From Fimbriiglobus sp043785105 (GTDB lineage Bacteria; Planctomycetota; Planctomycetia; Gemmatales; Gemmataceae), in NCBI GenBank assembly GCA_043785105.1, contig JAYVXO010000216.1, forward strand, positions 1 through 64,000: a stretch of 64,000 bases of DNA, in the 5' to 3' direction. Both the position numbers and the translations under genes were made by a program. Position 1 is the first letter of the stretch; every line of letters begins with the position of its first letter. Below, one piece after another: positions 8,549 through 16,686 of this stretch. The notes below the pieces were generated by a model. The model saw only the letters and a program-made list of their open reading frames with translations, did not search any database and had not been told where the DNA came from.

Positions 8549-9003
8549 TTTTTGCACGTCTCCGGTTCATCGTCGCATTACTTGCATTCTTGGGCTGGCT
8601 CGGGTGGCTGGCGTTGGCCGTCGCCCAGAAGGGCAAAACCGTGGTCATCTCCCGTGCCCAACTCACCGCCGCGACACAACTCATCGTGGCGGAACTGACT
8701 GTGGGCAATGACGGGCTGCCGAATTCGATGGCAACGGTATCCGAGACGATTCGCGGCGAGCCGATTCCCGGTGGCACAAGTATTGAAGTGCTAAACTTGC
8801 CCTCCGCAATGCCGCCGGGTGCGAAGGGAAGCGTGAACGCGGGGCGATATTTGCTACCCGTGATCGGGGACGGCAAAACGTACCGCATCGCCGGGCTGCC
8901 CCGTTCACCCGGCTACGAAGCCAGTGACCCCGCGTTGCCAGCGATTTATGTGTGGAACACCGACACCCAGGCACAACTCCGCAAACTGGGGCTAATGCCG
9001 TGA
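8545..9003 (+). CDS. Small membrane-anchored protein, function unknown
   Basis: 152 residues. Residues 5-27 form one hydrophobic segment (FIVALLAFLGWLGWLALAVA) after a short basic start, so it is a signal anchor or signal peptide, with the rest outside the cytosolic face. The soluble part is beta-rich with no recognised motif. The ATG overlaps the preceding stop by 4 nt, so it is translated with the Minf_1886 protein and may work with it. The family is not recognised. Confidence 0.7.
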   Translation: MIFARLRFIVALLAFLGWLGWLALAVAQKGKTVVISRAQLTAATQLIVAELTVGNDGLPNSMATVSETIRGEPIPGGTSIEVLNLPSAMPPGAKGSVNAGRYLLPVIGDGKTYRIAGLPRSPGYEASDPALPAIYVWNTDTQAQLRKLGLMP

Positions 9004-9126
9004 TTCACCCGAACCTAAACGCGGTTCGGGATGTCCGTTCAACGCGGATTCCCGAATGATCTAAATTAGGCTTATTGAGTGAGTGTCGTCGATGTTGCGA
9101 ATCGTTGAATTGCAGTCTTGGCTTTG

Positions 9127-9305
9127 TGCCCTGAAGGGGCACCGGAGTGTAGCCACGGGTGAAGCGAAGCGCAACCCGTGGACAGTAACACCCACCCAAC
9201 ACTCGCCCTGAAGGGGCGACGGAATTCCTCTGCCCCTTCAGGGCAGTTGAGTCGTGGAGCATCCCGTTCCACGGGTTCCGCGAAGCGCTCCACCCGTGGC
9301 TACAA
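9127..9305. repeat. Composite nested-palindrome repeat, type B
   Basis: It fills most of the 450-bp non-coding gap 9004-9453. Modules in order: GTGCCCTGAAGGGGCAC (9127-9143); an inverted repeat opening with GTAGCCACGGGTG and closing with CAACCCGTGG (about 9148-9181); a central palindrome GCCCTGAAGGGGC...GCCCCTTCAGGGC (about 9205-9244); then a reverse-oriented copy of the GTAGCCACGGGTG module (about 9268-9303). The same order and near-identical centre occur at 31639-31816. The remainder of the gap shows a small hairpin GACCGCTAACGCGGTC near 9310 and nothing else. No ORF is supported. Confidence 0.75.
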
Positions 9306-9397
9306 TCCTCGACCGCTAACGCGGTCGCCAAACCTCGACAATTCGGTGCCAACTTACGTGACACTCACCCAAGTTGTTACTGTTCGGTAAATTCGGC

Positions 9398-9424
9398 TTG
9401 AAGGCGGCCGTACCCGGCCATAAT
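9398..9424 (+). promoter_or_regulatory. Possible promoter of the tRNA-tuf cluster
   Basis: TTGAAG (9398-9403) and CATAAT (9419-9424) are separated by 15 nt and lie 30 nt before the first tRNA. The -10 match is fair but the spacing is short, so this is a weak prediction. Confidence 0.35.
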
Positions 9425-9453
9425 GTTAAGCATTCACTGCGAGGCGTCGTACT

Positions 9454-9526
9454 GCTCGCGTAGCTCAGTTGGTAGAGCAACGGTTTTGTAAACCGTAGGT
9501 CGTGGGTTCGAGTCCCACTGTGAGCT
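9454..9526 (+). tRNA. tRNA-Thr(TGT)
   Basis: 73 nt with a full cloverleaf: acceptor GCTCGCG/TGTGAGC, D arm GCTC...GAGC, anticodon stem ACGGT/ACCGT enclosing TTTGTAA (anticodon TGT, reads ACA), T arm GTGGG-TTCGAGT-CCCAC. The discriminator is T; no 3' CCA is encoded. First of the classic Thr-Tyr-Gly-Thr cluster before tuf. Confidence 0.97.
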
Positions 9527-9550
9527 TTCCGTTGATTGATGTTGAATACC

Positions 9551-9633
9551 GGGTAGATGGCAGAGTGGTCTATTGCACCAGACTGTAAATCTGGCCTCTC
9601 ACGAGATCGGGGGTTCGAATCCCTCTCTACCCA
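9551..9633 (+). tRNA. tRNA-Tyr(GTA)
   Basis: 83 nt, class II with a long variable arm. Acceptor GGGTAGA/TCTACCC, anticodon stem CCAGA/TCTGG enclosing CTGTAAA (anticodon GTA), T arm with TTCGAAT. Discriminator A, no encoded CCA. Confidence 0.97.
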
Positions 9634-9645
9634 TTAGTAGTGGTC

Positions 9646-9725
9646 AGTGGATAGTGAGAAGTGGATAGAGGTAGAAAAAAGACTGATCCGGTTTTTCTAC
9701 CTCTATCCACTTCTCACTATCCACT
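9646..9725. repeat. 34-bp perfect snap-back hairpin inside the tRNA cluster
   Basis: Arms 9646-9679 and 9692-9725 are perfect reverse complements of 34 nt with a 12-nt loop. Each arm contains two copies of AGTGGATAG. It sits between tRNA-Tyr and tRNA-Gly, 12 and 7 nt from them. It could act as a processing site for the tRNA precursor, a terminator, or be a mobile hairpin; only the structure is seen. Confidence 0.85.
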
Positions 9726-9732
9726 ACCCCAC

Positions 9733-9804
9733 GCGGGAGTAACTCAACGGTAGAGTACTTGCCTTCCAAGCAAGCTGTTGCGGGTTCAAATCCCGTCTCC
9801 CGCT
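9733..9804 (+). tRNA. tRNA-Gly(TCC)
   Basis: 72 nt: acceptor GCGGGAG/CTCCCGC, anticodon stem CTTGC/GCAAG enclosing CTTCCAA (anticodon TCC, reads GGA), T arm CGGG-TTCAAAT-CCCG. Discriminator T, no encoded CCA. Confidence 0.97.
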
Positions 9805-9871
9805 CTGGTCGAATAAGTCTGACTCTCGTATAAATCGCCTGCCGGACTCGGTCCGGTAGGCTTGAAAAATC

Positions 9872-9944
<73 letters not shown>

Positions 9945-10154
9945 TTTGAACGGCGGGGTTGACCCGCCTTTCGTCCGTCGTGAGTGACTTTTGGGTTCGG
10001 CTTAGCCGAAGCCCTACAATAGTCATATCACGAAGGGCTACGGGATTGGGCGATTGTCTGTCCTTTGAACCGAAAGCGGGTCCACGTCGTCGCCGAGTTG
10101 GCGCTCGACCGGCATCCGGTCGCAATGTCTGGGTCGCACCAGCGGAGATTTACG

Positions 10155-11363
10155 ATGGCGAAGGGCGTATTTGAACGGAACAAACCACACGTCAACGTTG
10201 GCACCATTGGCCACATTGACCACGGTAAAACCACGCTGACGGCGGCAATCGTCGCGCGGCAAGGGTTCAAGAACAAGACCGCGTTTAAGAACTACCAAGA
10301 TATTGCGAAGGGCGGTACCGTTCGGGACGCGAACAAGACCGTGACGATCGCGGTTTCGCACGTCGAGTACGAAACCCCGAACCGGCACTACGCCCACATC
10401 GACTGTCCCGGCCACGCCGACTACATCAAGAACATGATTACCGGCGCCGCCCAAATGGACGCCGCAATCCTGGTCGTGGCCGCCAACGACGGCCCGATGC
10501 CCCAGACGAAAGAGCACGTGCTGTTGGCTCGCCAAGTCGGCGTGCCGCGCCTCGTGGTGTTCATGAACAAGGTGGACACGGTTGACGACCCCGAATTGCT
10601 CGACCTCGTCGAAATGGAAATTCGGGAACTGCTCAACAAGTACGAGTTCCCCGGCGATGAGATCCCGATCATTCGTGGTCAATCGAAAGACGCCCTCGAA
10701 AACGCGACGACCGACGGCCCCGGCTCGAAGTCGATCGACGAGTTAATGATTGCCCTCGACACCTACATTCCCCAGCCGATCCGGGAAGAAGAAAAGCCGC
10801 TCCTGATGAGCGTCGAAGACGTCTTCTCGATCAAAGGTCGGGGTACGGTGGCAACGGGTCGCGTTGAACGTGGCACGGCCAAAGTCGGCGACGACGTGGA
10901 AATCATCGGCCTCCGCAAAGACAACATCAAGACCACGATCACCGGGATCGAAATGTTCCAGAAGACTCTGGACAAAGCAATTGCGGGCGACAACGTCGGC
11001 GTGTTGCTGCGGGGCATTGACCGGGACGGCATCGAACGCGGTCAGGTGATCGCCAAGCCGGGTAGCATCACCCCGCACACCAAGTTTGAAGCCAACATTT
11101 ACGTGTTGAGCAAAGACGAAGGTGGTCGTCACACGCCGTTCTTCAGTGGGTACAAACCACAGTTCTACTTCCGCACCACGGACGTAACGGGTAGCATCAA
11201 ACTCCCGGCTGGCGTTGAAATGTGCATGCCCGGCGACAACGTGCAAGTCGAAGTGGAACTGATGGACGGGATGCCAGTCGCAATGGACGATGGCCTCCGG
11301 TTCGCCATCCGCGAAGGCGGCCGGACCGTCGGTTCGGGTGTGGTCGTCAAGATTCTGGTTTAA
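10155..11363 (+). CDS. tuf: Elongation factor Tu
   Basis: 402 residues. GTPase that delivers aminoacyl-tRNA to the ribosomal A site. The G motifs GHIDHGKT, DCPGH and NKVD are present in domain 1, followed by the two beta-barrel domains ending in GRTVGSGVV. The frame is open upstream to 10065, but MAKGVFERNKPHVNVG at 10155 is the universal EF-Tu start. It lies downstream of four tRNA genes and upstream of tRNA-Trp and secE, the conserved bacterial order, so co-transcription with the tRNAs is likely. Confidence 0.98.
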   Translation: MAKGVFERNKPHVNVGTIGHIDHGKTTLTAAIVARQGFKNKTAFKNYQDIAKGGTVRDANKTVTIAVSHVEYETPNRHYAHIDCPGHADYIKNMITGAAQMDAAILVVAANDGPMPQTKEHVLLARQVGVPRLVVFMNKVDTVDDPELLDLVEMEIRELLNKYEFPGDEIPIIRGQSKDALENATTDGPGSKSIDELMIALDTYIPQPIREEEKPLLMSVEDVFSIKGRGTVATGRVERGTAKVGDDVEIIGLRKDNIKTTITGIEMFQKTLDKAIAGDNVGVLLRGIDRDGIERGQVIAKPGSITPHTKFEANIYVLSKDEGGRHTPFFSGYKPQFYFRTTDVTGSIKLPAGVEMCMPGDNVQVEVELMDGMPVAMDDGLRFAIREGGRTVGSGVVVKILV

Positions 11364-11478
11364 TGACCAAATGGGCCCGGAGTGGGATTACGGCGGGTAT
11401 GGGGCGAGATCAGATTAAAACGAAGTCCGTTGTCTTCTGAACTCGCTTCTCTCCCAACGCTATTCGCCCACGAAATCT

Positions 11479-11551
11479 AGGTGCGTAGCTCAACTGGCAG
11501 AGCGGCGGTCTCCAAAACCGCAGGTTATAGGTTCAATTCCTATCGCACCTG
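11479..11551 (+). tRNA. tRNA-Trp(CCA)
   Basis: 73 nt: acceptor AGGTGCG/CGCACCT, anticodon stem GCGGT/ACCGC enclosing CTCCAAA (anticodon CCA), T arm ATAGG-TTCAATT-CCTAT. Discriminator G, no encoded CCA tail. It stands between tuf and secE as in many bacteria. Confidence 0.97.
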
Positions 11552-11705
11552 TTGACCGAGTTTCAGTGCAGTCGAATCATCCGGTGACCAAAGTCGGCAA
11601 GGTGATAACGGGAAACAAGCTAGGCCAGCGCATGACGCGCTGGCCTCTTCACTCCCTAAACCTCGTCGGCCTGGTTGTCTCAAATTTGTCAAGGTCGGGA
11701 GAAGG

Positions 11706-12692
11706 ATGGGTATGGCAACCGCCGTCCAGCCGAATAAGCCAGTCACGACATCGAATCCTCGCACGAAGTTGGTTCTTGCCAGCATCGCCGGCGCAGCGTT
11801 TCTACTGATTGGCATTGGTGTCGCTGCTTACGCGATTCCGTTAGTCTGGGCACAATCCGTTAGCCCGGTTCTGGCACCGCTCGGCTCGTTAGTCGATGCG
11901 GCGCTCAAAGTTGTGGCACAACTCACAGCCATTGCAGTCTTCGTGTGGGTCGGGTCACTGCTCGCCGGTGCGAGTCCACCCAGCGGAATTCGTGGTGGGA
12001 TTTTCCTGGTCATCTCGGCTGCGATTGCAATCTTTTTCATCGTGCGTGCGGTGGGATTGAAGCTTGAAGACTCCTCATTGGGACTGCCGATCACGCTGGT
12101 CGTTCTGGGTGCGTTGCTGGGTTTGACGTACCGAGGTTTGGCATCGGATCGCGGCGAAGCGATCATGCACACGCTCGAAAACGAAGGGCTACTGAGCCTG
12201 TTCGTCTACAAACGAACGCAAGGCTTGAAAGCACGGCGGTACACGCTCATCGGCTTGCTAATTATCGGCTGGTCGGGTGTTTATTCGCTGATTTCGCACA
12301 ACATGCTGGACGGGAACTGGGATCTTCCCATTCCGTTCACCAATGGCTTCACTTTGACGCTCCTAACCGATCTGGGTTACTCGGTCCCCCTGTTGTTGGG
12401 AATCGCCACCTTCTGGATCGCATGGCGTGCCGTCAACGCTCCTAGCTTCGCCGATTTCTTGATCGCCACCGAAGCCGAGATGAACAAGGTGTCGTGGTCC
12501 ACCCGCAAGCGGCTCGTCCAGGACACCATTGTCGTGTTGATTACTGTGTTGCTTTTGACCGTGTTTTTGTTCACGGTGGATTTGTTTTGGAGTTGGCTAC
12601 TCAGCCGGCCGTTTATCGGCGTGCTGCCACCAAAGTCCCAAACGACGGGTGCGGTTGTTGACTCGGTCCAAGGCAAGAAAGTCGATTGGTAA
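11706..12692 (+). CDS. secE: Preprotein translocase subunit SecE, polytopic extended form
   Basis: The essential SecE core is the C-terminal part, FLIATEAEMNKVSWSTRKRL followed by one transmembrane helix (about 272-325). Ordinary SecE has 60-130 residues; this one has 328, with about six additional predicted membrane segments in the first 245 residues (for instance LVLASIAGAAFLLIGIGVAA, GGIFLVISAAIAIFFIV, LLLGIATFWIAW). Long SecE proteins are known in planctomycetes. ATG codons at 11706 and 11712 both follow the GGGAGAAGG sequence; the second may be the real start. Position between tRNA-Trp and nusG supports identity. What the extra helices do is unknown. Confidence 0.92.
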   Translation: MGMATAVQPNKPVTTSNPRTKLVLASIAGAAFLLIGIGVAAYAIPLVWAQSVSPVLAPLGSLVDAALKVVAQLTAIAVFVWVGSLLAGASPPSGIRGGIFLVISAAIAIFFIVRAVGLKLEDSSLGLPITLVVLGALLGLTYRGLASDRGEAIMHTLENEGLLSLFVYKRTQGLKARRYTLIGLLIIGWSGVYSLISHNMLDGNWDLPIPFTNGFTLTLLTDLGYSVPLLLGIATFWIAWRAVNAPSFADFLIATEAEMNKVSWSTRKRLVQDTIVVLITVLLLTVFLFTVDLFWSWLLSRPFIGVLPPKSQTTGAVVDSVQGKKVDW

Positions 12693-12725
12693 CCTGTTCG
12701 CCCCCCTGTTCCTCTCGGGTGAGCC

Positions 12726-13529
12726 ATGACTAAAGATCACACAACTATGAACGCGGCTGAACCCCATGCAACCGCCGTTGAAGGCGAAGTTGAATCGGTC
12801 GCCCACGTCGCTGCCGATGCTGCGAATGAAACGCTCGTGGACATTCCGGAGATAACTCTTCCGGTTATTGCCCTCGATGCGGAGCCAGTTGTTCCGCCGA
12901 GCAACAAGAAGTGGTACATCGTCAAGGTCACGAGTGGGCGGGAAGAGTCGATCAAGGCGTCCATCGAGCGCCGGGTGAAAATCGAAGGACTCGAAGAGTT
13001 CTTCGGCCAAGTTTTCATCCCGGTCGAACGGGTCATCGAAGTCAAAAAGGTCAAGGAAACAAAAAACGGCGAGAAGGTGACCAAAGAAAAGCGCGTGACC
13101 AAGGAAAAGAAAAAGTTCCCCGGTTACGTCATGGCTGAAGTCGAATTCAACGACCAAATCCTCTACCTGTTCCGCGAGACTTCGGGCGTCGGTGATTTTG
13201 TCGGGTCCGCACCGGGTCGCGCGCCGTCGCCGATGGCCGACATCGACATCCAGCGGATGCTCGGTGACGCCGGCGGCCCGTTAGACTCCAAGGACGAAGC
13301 GGGCAAGAAGTCAGGTCGCAAGCCGGGGAAGACGGTCGTGAAACTCGACTTTGAAAAAGGCGACAAGGTCCGCATCCGCGACGGCGCCTTCGCCAGTATG
13401 GAAGGCGAAGTCACCGAAATTAGCACCCCGAAAGACCCGTCCGAAACGCCGAAGGTCAGCGTGGTGGTCACGATCTTCGGACGCCCGGTGCCGATGGAGT
13501 TTGAATACTGGCAGGTTGACAAGAATTAG
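12726..13529 (+). CDS. nusG: Transcription antitermination factor NusG, extended
   Basis: 267 residues. NusG binds RNA polymerase and couples it to Rho or the ribosome. The NGN domain begins at KWYIVKVTSGREESIKA (about 62) and includes KFPGYV; the KOW domain is FEKGDKVRIRDGAFASMEGEV near 210-235. Two features exceed the usual roughly 180 residues: an acidic 60-residue N-terminal tail, and a Lys/Glu-rich insert (about 100-136) inside the NGN domain. It follows secE by 33 nt. A second start (MNAAEP) 7 codons downstream is possible. Confidence 0.95.
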   Translation: MTKDHTTMNAAEPHATAVEGEVESVAHVAADAANETLVDIPEITLPVIALDAEPVVPPSNKKWYIVKVTSGREESIKASIERRVKIEGLEEFFGQVFIPVERVIEVKKVKETKNGEKVTKEKRVTKEKKKFPGYVMAEVEFNDQILYLFRETSGVGDFVGSAPGRAPSPMADIDIQRMLGDAGGPLDSKDEAGKKSGRKPGKTVVKLDFEKGDKVRIRDGAFASMEGEVTEISTPKDPSETPKVSVVVTIFGRPVPMEFEYWQVDKN

Positions 13530-13539
13530 CTTGACACAC

Positions 13540-13566
13540 TTGACATCTACCCGAATTCGCTACAAT
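13540..13566 (+). promoter_or_regulatory. Probable sigma70-type promoter before rplK
   Basis: TTGACA (13540-13545) and TACAAT (13561-13566), spaced 15 nt, just downstream of the nusG stop. A second TTGACA at 13531 is too far away. The -35 box is perfect, the spacing short. It would give the ribosomal protein genes a start separate from secE-nusG. Confidence 0.5.
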
Positions 13567-13576
13567 CACAACTTCA

Positions 13577-13610
13577 CCCCTTTCCATTTTTGGAGAGGGG
13601 CTTCTTTTTT
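13577..13610 (+). terminator. Intrinsic terminator or attenuator between nusG and rplK
   Basis: Stem CCCCTTTCC (13577-13585) with GGAGAGGGG (13592-13600), six-nt loop, followed by CTTCTTTTTT. It would end or attenuate transcription coming from secE-nusG. It also lies within about 10 nt of the start expected from the promoter at 13540, so it may form the 5' hairpin of the rplK mRNA. Confidence 0.65.
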
Positions 13611-13662
13611 AATCGAACGACCTTGGTCCGGCGTGCGCGGCAAGGCGTTGTTTAGGTGAGAC

Positions 13663-14127
13663 ATGGCCAAGACGGTAACCGCTTACGTCAAGTTGCAATG
13701 CCCCGGTGGTCTGGCGACACCCGCACCACCCGTGGGTCCGGCGTTGGGTTCTCACGGTGTGAACATCGGCCAATTCGTGAAGCAATTCAACGAAAAGACC
13801 GCCGCCCCGGAAACCAAAGGGATGATGCTCCCGATCGTCATCACGGTGTATTCGGACCGAAGTTTCGAGTTCAAAATCAAATCGCCACCTGCGGCGGTTT
13901 TGTTGAAGCTCGCCGCGAAGATTCCGCACACAAAGAAAGCGGGCGGGGATGTGATTCCTGCGGACTCGAAGAAGGGCGGCAAGTACAAAGGGTTCTCCGT
14001 GACGAAGGCCCAAGTGGAAGACATTGCGAAAAAGAAACTCGCCGACTTGAACGCCCGTGACGTGGAACATGCCACGCGAATTATCGCAGGGACAGCCCGG
14101 AGTATGGGCCTCACTGTGACGGAGTGA
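13663..14127 (+). CDS. rplK: 50S ribosomal protein L11
   Basis: 154 residues, typical length is about 142. L11 forms the GTPase-associated centre with 23S rRNA. Conserved MAKTVTAYVKLQ, GLATPAPPVGPALGSHGVNI and the C-terminal GTARSMGLTV are present. A strong start with AGGTGAG upstream. It heads the ribosomal protein run rplK-rplA-rplJ-rplL. L11 usually needs methylation by PrmA, which is not in this window. Confidence 0.97.
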   Translation: MAKTVTAYVKLQCPGGLATPAPPVGPALGSHGVNIGQFVKQFNEKTAAPETKGMMLPIVITVYSDRSFEFKIKSPPAAVLLKLAAKIPHTKKAGGDVIPADSKKGGKYKGFSVTKAQVEDIAKKKLADLNARDVEHATRIIAGTARSMGLTVTE

Positions 14128-14285
14128 TGACGCGAAAATCACGCTCAGCCGTTGCCAGTCCAGCAAAATCGTCCTATTTGTAATTTTTCTCCTTCACCAC
14201 TCGGCGCGGCCCAGTGGGAGGGGTTGCGTTCTTCCTGCACTCGTGTGCAACCAGAATGCCCCCGCTAACCGGAGTTTTGTGAATC

Positions 14286-15122
14286 ATGGCGAATGACAAA
14301 GAAGCGGCTCCCGAAGCCGCCACCCCACCTGCCACTCCTGCGGCAGCTTCAGCACCGAAGGCTGCGGGCAAAGATCAACAAGATCAAGCACCCAAAAAGA
14401 AAAAGCGCGCCGGCAAATCGCCCCGCAAGGGTAAGAAGCTTCGCAACCACCTGAAGAACATCGACCAAAAAGTCCGCGCGTTGGCGGCACTGCCGATCAA
14501 GCAAGCGGTCACGATGTTGAAGGGGTTTAAGAAAGCGAAGTTCGACGAAACCGTCGAACTTCACATCAACCTCGGTATCGACTCCACGCAATCGGACCAA
14601 ATGGTCCGGGGCAGCGTGGCATTGCCGAACGGGATTGGAAAGTCAGTCCGGGTTGCGGTGTTCTGCCAAGGCGACAACGTCGCCAAGGCCAAAGCCGCTG
14701 GTGCTGACCACGTTGGTGGTTCGGATTTAGTCGAAAAGGTCCAAAAAGAAGGCTTTCTTGACTTCGATGTGGCCATCGCCACGCAAGACATGATGGGTCA
14801 AGTCTCCCGTCTCGGGAAAGTGCTCGGGCCACGCGGCCTGATGCCCACCCCGAAAGCCGGTACTGTGGTTTCGGCTGGCGGAGACATCGCTGCCGCCGTG
14901 AAGGAATTCAAGGCGGGTAAAGTCGAATACCGCTCCGATAAGACAGGTCAGATCCACGCGGGTGTCGGCAAGATGAGCTTTGACGATCAAAAGCTCATCG
15001 AGAATATTACGACCTTCGTCGAAACCGTGCGGGCGGCTAAGCCGTCGGGCGTCAAAGGCAACTACATCAACGGCGTCGTGTTGTCGGCCACAATGTGCCC
15101 CGGTATCCGGATGGCGACCTAA
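14286..15122 (+). CDS. rplA: 50S ribosomal protein L1 with Ala/Lys-rich N-terminal extension
   Basis: 278 residues; L1 is normally about 230. L1 forms the mobile stalk at the tRNA exit site and in many bacteria represses its own operon. The core is recognisable by KFDETVELHINLGID, GDNVAKAKAAGADHVGG, GLMPTPKAGTV and KTGQIHAGVGKMSF. The first 45 residues are a low-complexity tail, Ala/Pro then KKKKRAGKSPRKGKK, not part of the L1 fold. ATG at 14286. Confidence 0.96.
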   Translation: MANDKEAAPEAATPPATPAAASAPKAAGKDQQDQAPKKKKRAGKSPRKGKKLRNHLKNIDQKVRALAALPIKQAVTMLKGFKKAKFDETVELHINLGIDSTQSDQMVRGSVALPNGIGKSVRVAVFCQGDNVAKAKAAGADHVGGSDLVEKVQKEGFLDFDVAIATQDMMGQVSRLGKVLGPRGLMPTPKAGTVVSAGGDIAAAVKEFKAGKVEYRSDKTGQIHAGVGKMSFDDQKLIENITTFVETVRAAKPSGVKGNYINGVVLSATMCPGIRMAT

Positions 15123-15155
15123 CACATCTAACTGCGGACACCGCACGGGTAAGAC

Positions 15156-15746
15156 ATGAGCAAGAAAATTAAAGCCCTCGAACTCGATACGCTTCGTAAG
15201 GCTTTCGGCAGCGCGAAAGACTACATCGTCATCGAGCCAATCAAGGTGGACGCTGCGACGGACTTCCAGTTCCGCAAGACGTTGCGGGCGAAAAAGATCC
15301 GCGTCCAGATGGTGAAGAACTCCTACGCCAAGAAAATCTTCAACGAAAACGGCATCAACACCGGCGACGTGTGGAGTAGCACGACCCTATTGTGTTGGGG
15401 CGGCGCCAACATCAAGGAACTCAGCAACTCGGTTGATACGGCGATCAAGGACGCGAAGAAAGACGCCAAGGCGCCGGACAAGTTCAAAGTGAAAACCGCT
15501 GTTGCGGACGGCAACCCGGTGTCACTCGCCGACGCCAAAAAGATGCCGACCCGCGAAGAGGCCGTCGCCGAAGTTCTCGGGACGATCCTCGGACCAGGGG
15601 CGAACCTACTCGCCGCCATTATGGGTCCGGTGAATGAACTGGCCGGCTTGGTCCACACGATCGAAGATGCTGCTGAAAAAGCGGCAGCGGCGGCTGAAAA
15701 GGCTGCTCCTGCCGAAGTCACCGAAGCGGCACCGGCTGCTAGCTAA
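15156..15746 (+). CDS. rplJ: 50S ribosomal protein L10
   Basis: 196 residues. L10 is the stalk base that carries L7/L12 dimers through its C-terminal helix. The N-terminal RNA-binding domain and the Ala-rich C-terminal helix (AAEKAAAAAEKAAPAEV) are visible; sequence similarity to E. coli L10 is modest, but position between rplA and rplL and length fit. The start MSKKIKALELD at 15156 lies 33 nt after rplA. Confidence 0.93.
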   Translation: MSKKIKALELDTLRKAFGSAKDYIVIEPIKVDAATDFQFRKTLRAKKIRVQMVKNSYAKKIFNENGINTGDVWSSTTLLCWGGANIKELSNSVDTAIKDAKKDAKAPDKFKVKTAVADGNPVSLADAKKMPTREEAVAEVLGTILGPGANLLAAIMGPVNELAGLVHTIEDAAEKAAAAAEKAAPAEVTEAAPAAS

Positions 15747-15762
15747 CACGACCACGAAGACT

Positions 15763-15798
15763 ACCGGGATCGAACAATCCCGGTTCGTTGGAATTTTT
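15763..15798 (+). terminator. Possible attenuator between rplJ and rplL
   Basis: ACCGGGAT (15763-15770) pairs with ATCCCGGT (15777-15784) across a 6-nt loop; TTTTT follows at 15794-15798. It lies in the 134-nt gap before rplL and could adjust L10 to L7/L12 output. The U-run is 9 nt off the stem, so efficiency is doubtful. Confidence 0.4.
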
Positions 15799-15880
15799 CT
15801 CACCCTGAACTTTAGCTATTACGCATCGTCGCCGGATTGCTTCAACCGGCACCGAAGCTTCCTACACAAGGATTAAAACT

Positions 15881-16270
15881 ATGAGCGCGATTGCAGAACT
15901 CGGCGACAAACTCGCCAACCTCACCCTCAAGCAAGCGGTTGAGTTAAAAGAGTACCTCAAAGAAACCCACAAGATCGAACCCGCAGCGGGCGGCGGTGGT
16001 GGCGGTGGTCCAGCGGCACCGGCTGCCGTGGCAGCACCCGTCGTGGAAGCGACTGAATTCAACGTGATTCTCACTGGGTTTGATCCCGCGAAGAAGATCG
16101 GCGTGATCAAAGTAGTCCGTGAAATCACGGCTCAAGGTCTCGGCGAAGCCAAGGCCACGGTCGAAGGCGCGCCGAAGTCAATTAAGGAAAACGTTGACAA
16201 GAAAACCGCCGAAGACCTCAAAGCGAAGATCGAAAAAGAAGGCGGCAAGGTTGAAATTAAGCCAGCGTAA
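15881..16270 (+). CDS. rplL: 50S ribosomal protein L7/L12
   Basis: 129 residues, usual length. Present in several copies on the stalk, recruits translational GTPases. N-terminal dimerisation domain (LGDKLANLTLKQAVELKEYL), a Gly/Ala hinge with eight consecutive glycines nearby, then the C-terminal factor-binding domain (FNVILTGFDPAKKIGVIKVV, LGEAKATVEGAPKSIKE). AAGGA lies shortly upstream of the ATG. A terminator-like hairpin follows. Confidence 0.98.
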   Translation: MSAIAELGDKLANLTLKQAVELKEYLKETHKIEPAAGGGGGGGPAAPAAVAAPVVEATEFNVILTGFDPAKKIGVIKVVREITAQGLGEAKATVEGAPKSIKENVDKKTAEDLKAKIEKEGGKVEIKPA

Positions 16271-16289
16271 GGTCAGTAGCAAAAAAAAT

Positions 16290-16327
16290 GCCCGGACTGG
16301 GTGGTCGAACCGCCCTCGTCCGGGTAT
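16290..16327 (+). terminator. Terminator-like hairpin after rplL
   Basis: An imperfect stem opens at TGCCCGGAC and closes at GTCCGGGTA, 20 nt after the rplL stop. The following sequence is AT-rich but lacks a strong T-run, so partial termination is more likely than full. The rest of the 416-nt gap to rpoB (to 16686) shows no ORF and no clear promoter. Confidence 0.55.
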
Positions 16328-16686
16328 TATGTATTTGTCAACAAAGTTTGTGGTCTTTTCCGGTTTTGGCACACGACTTGAGATTCGTCTTGGGTGGTTT
16401 GCCTTCCGCCTCGTGCAGCCAGTGGTGAAAATGCGCGCTACCCACTTGCTTCAACTCTCTGGATGTCAACTCCAGTCGTTCACAGTGAACCCGAGTAGTC
16501 GAACCAGGGTCATTGATGCTCCGTCGCCTTGGGGTGATGGGGTGCCAAGAAGCCCCGGTTGTCAGCGCGCCGTGCAACTGTCTCTTAACCAATAACGTAT
16601 TCTCCCGGACGCCGCAAGCCCCGTTGCCACAGTGTGTGGAAATGGCTTTCGTCGCCGTTCTTCCGTTTCCGGGAAGGAGTGACACG

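Noticed and set aside
13663..15746. Search for an L1-binding autoregulatory site in the rplK or rplJ leader
   Set aside because: I could not identify a structure resembling the known L1 site of 23S rRNA by eye; none is claimed.
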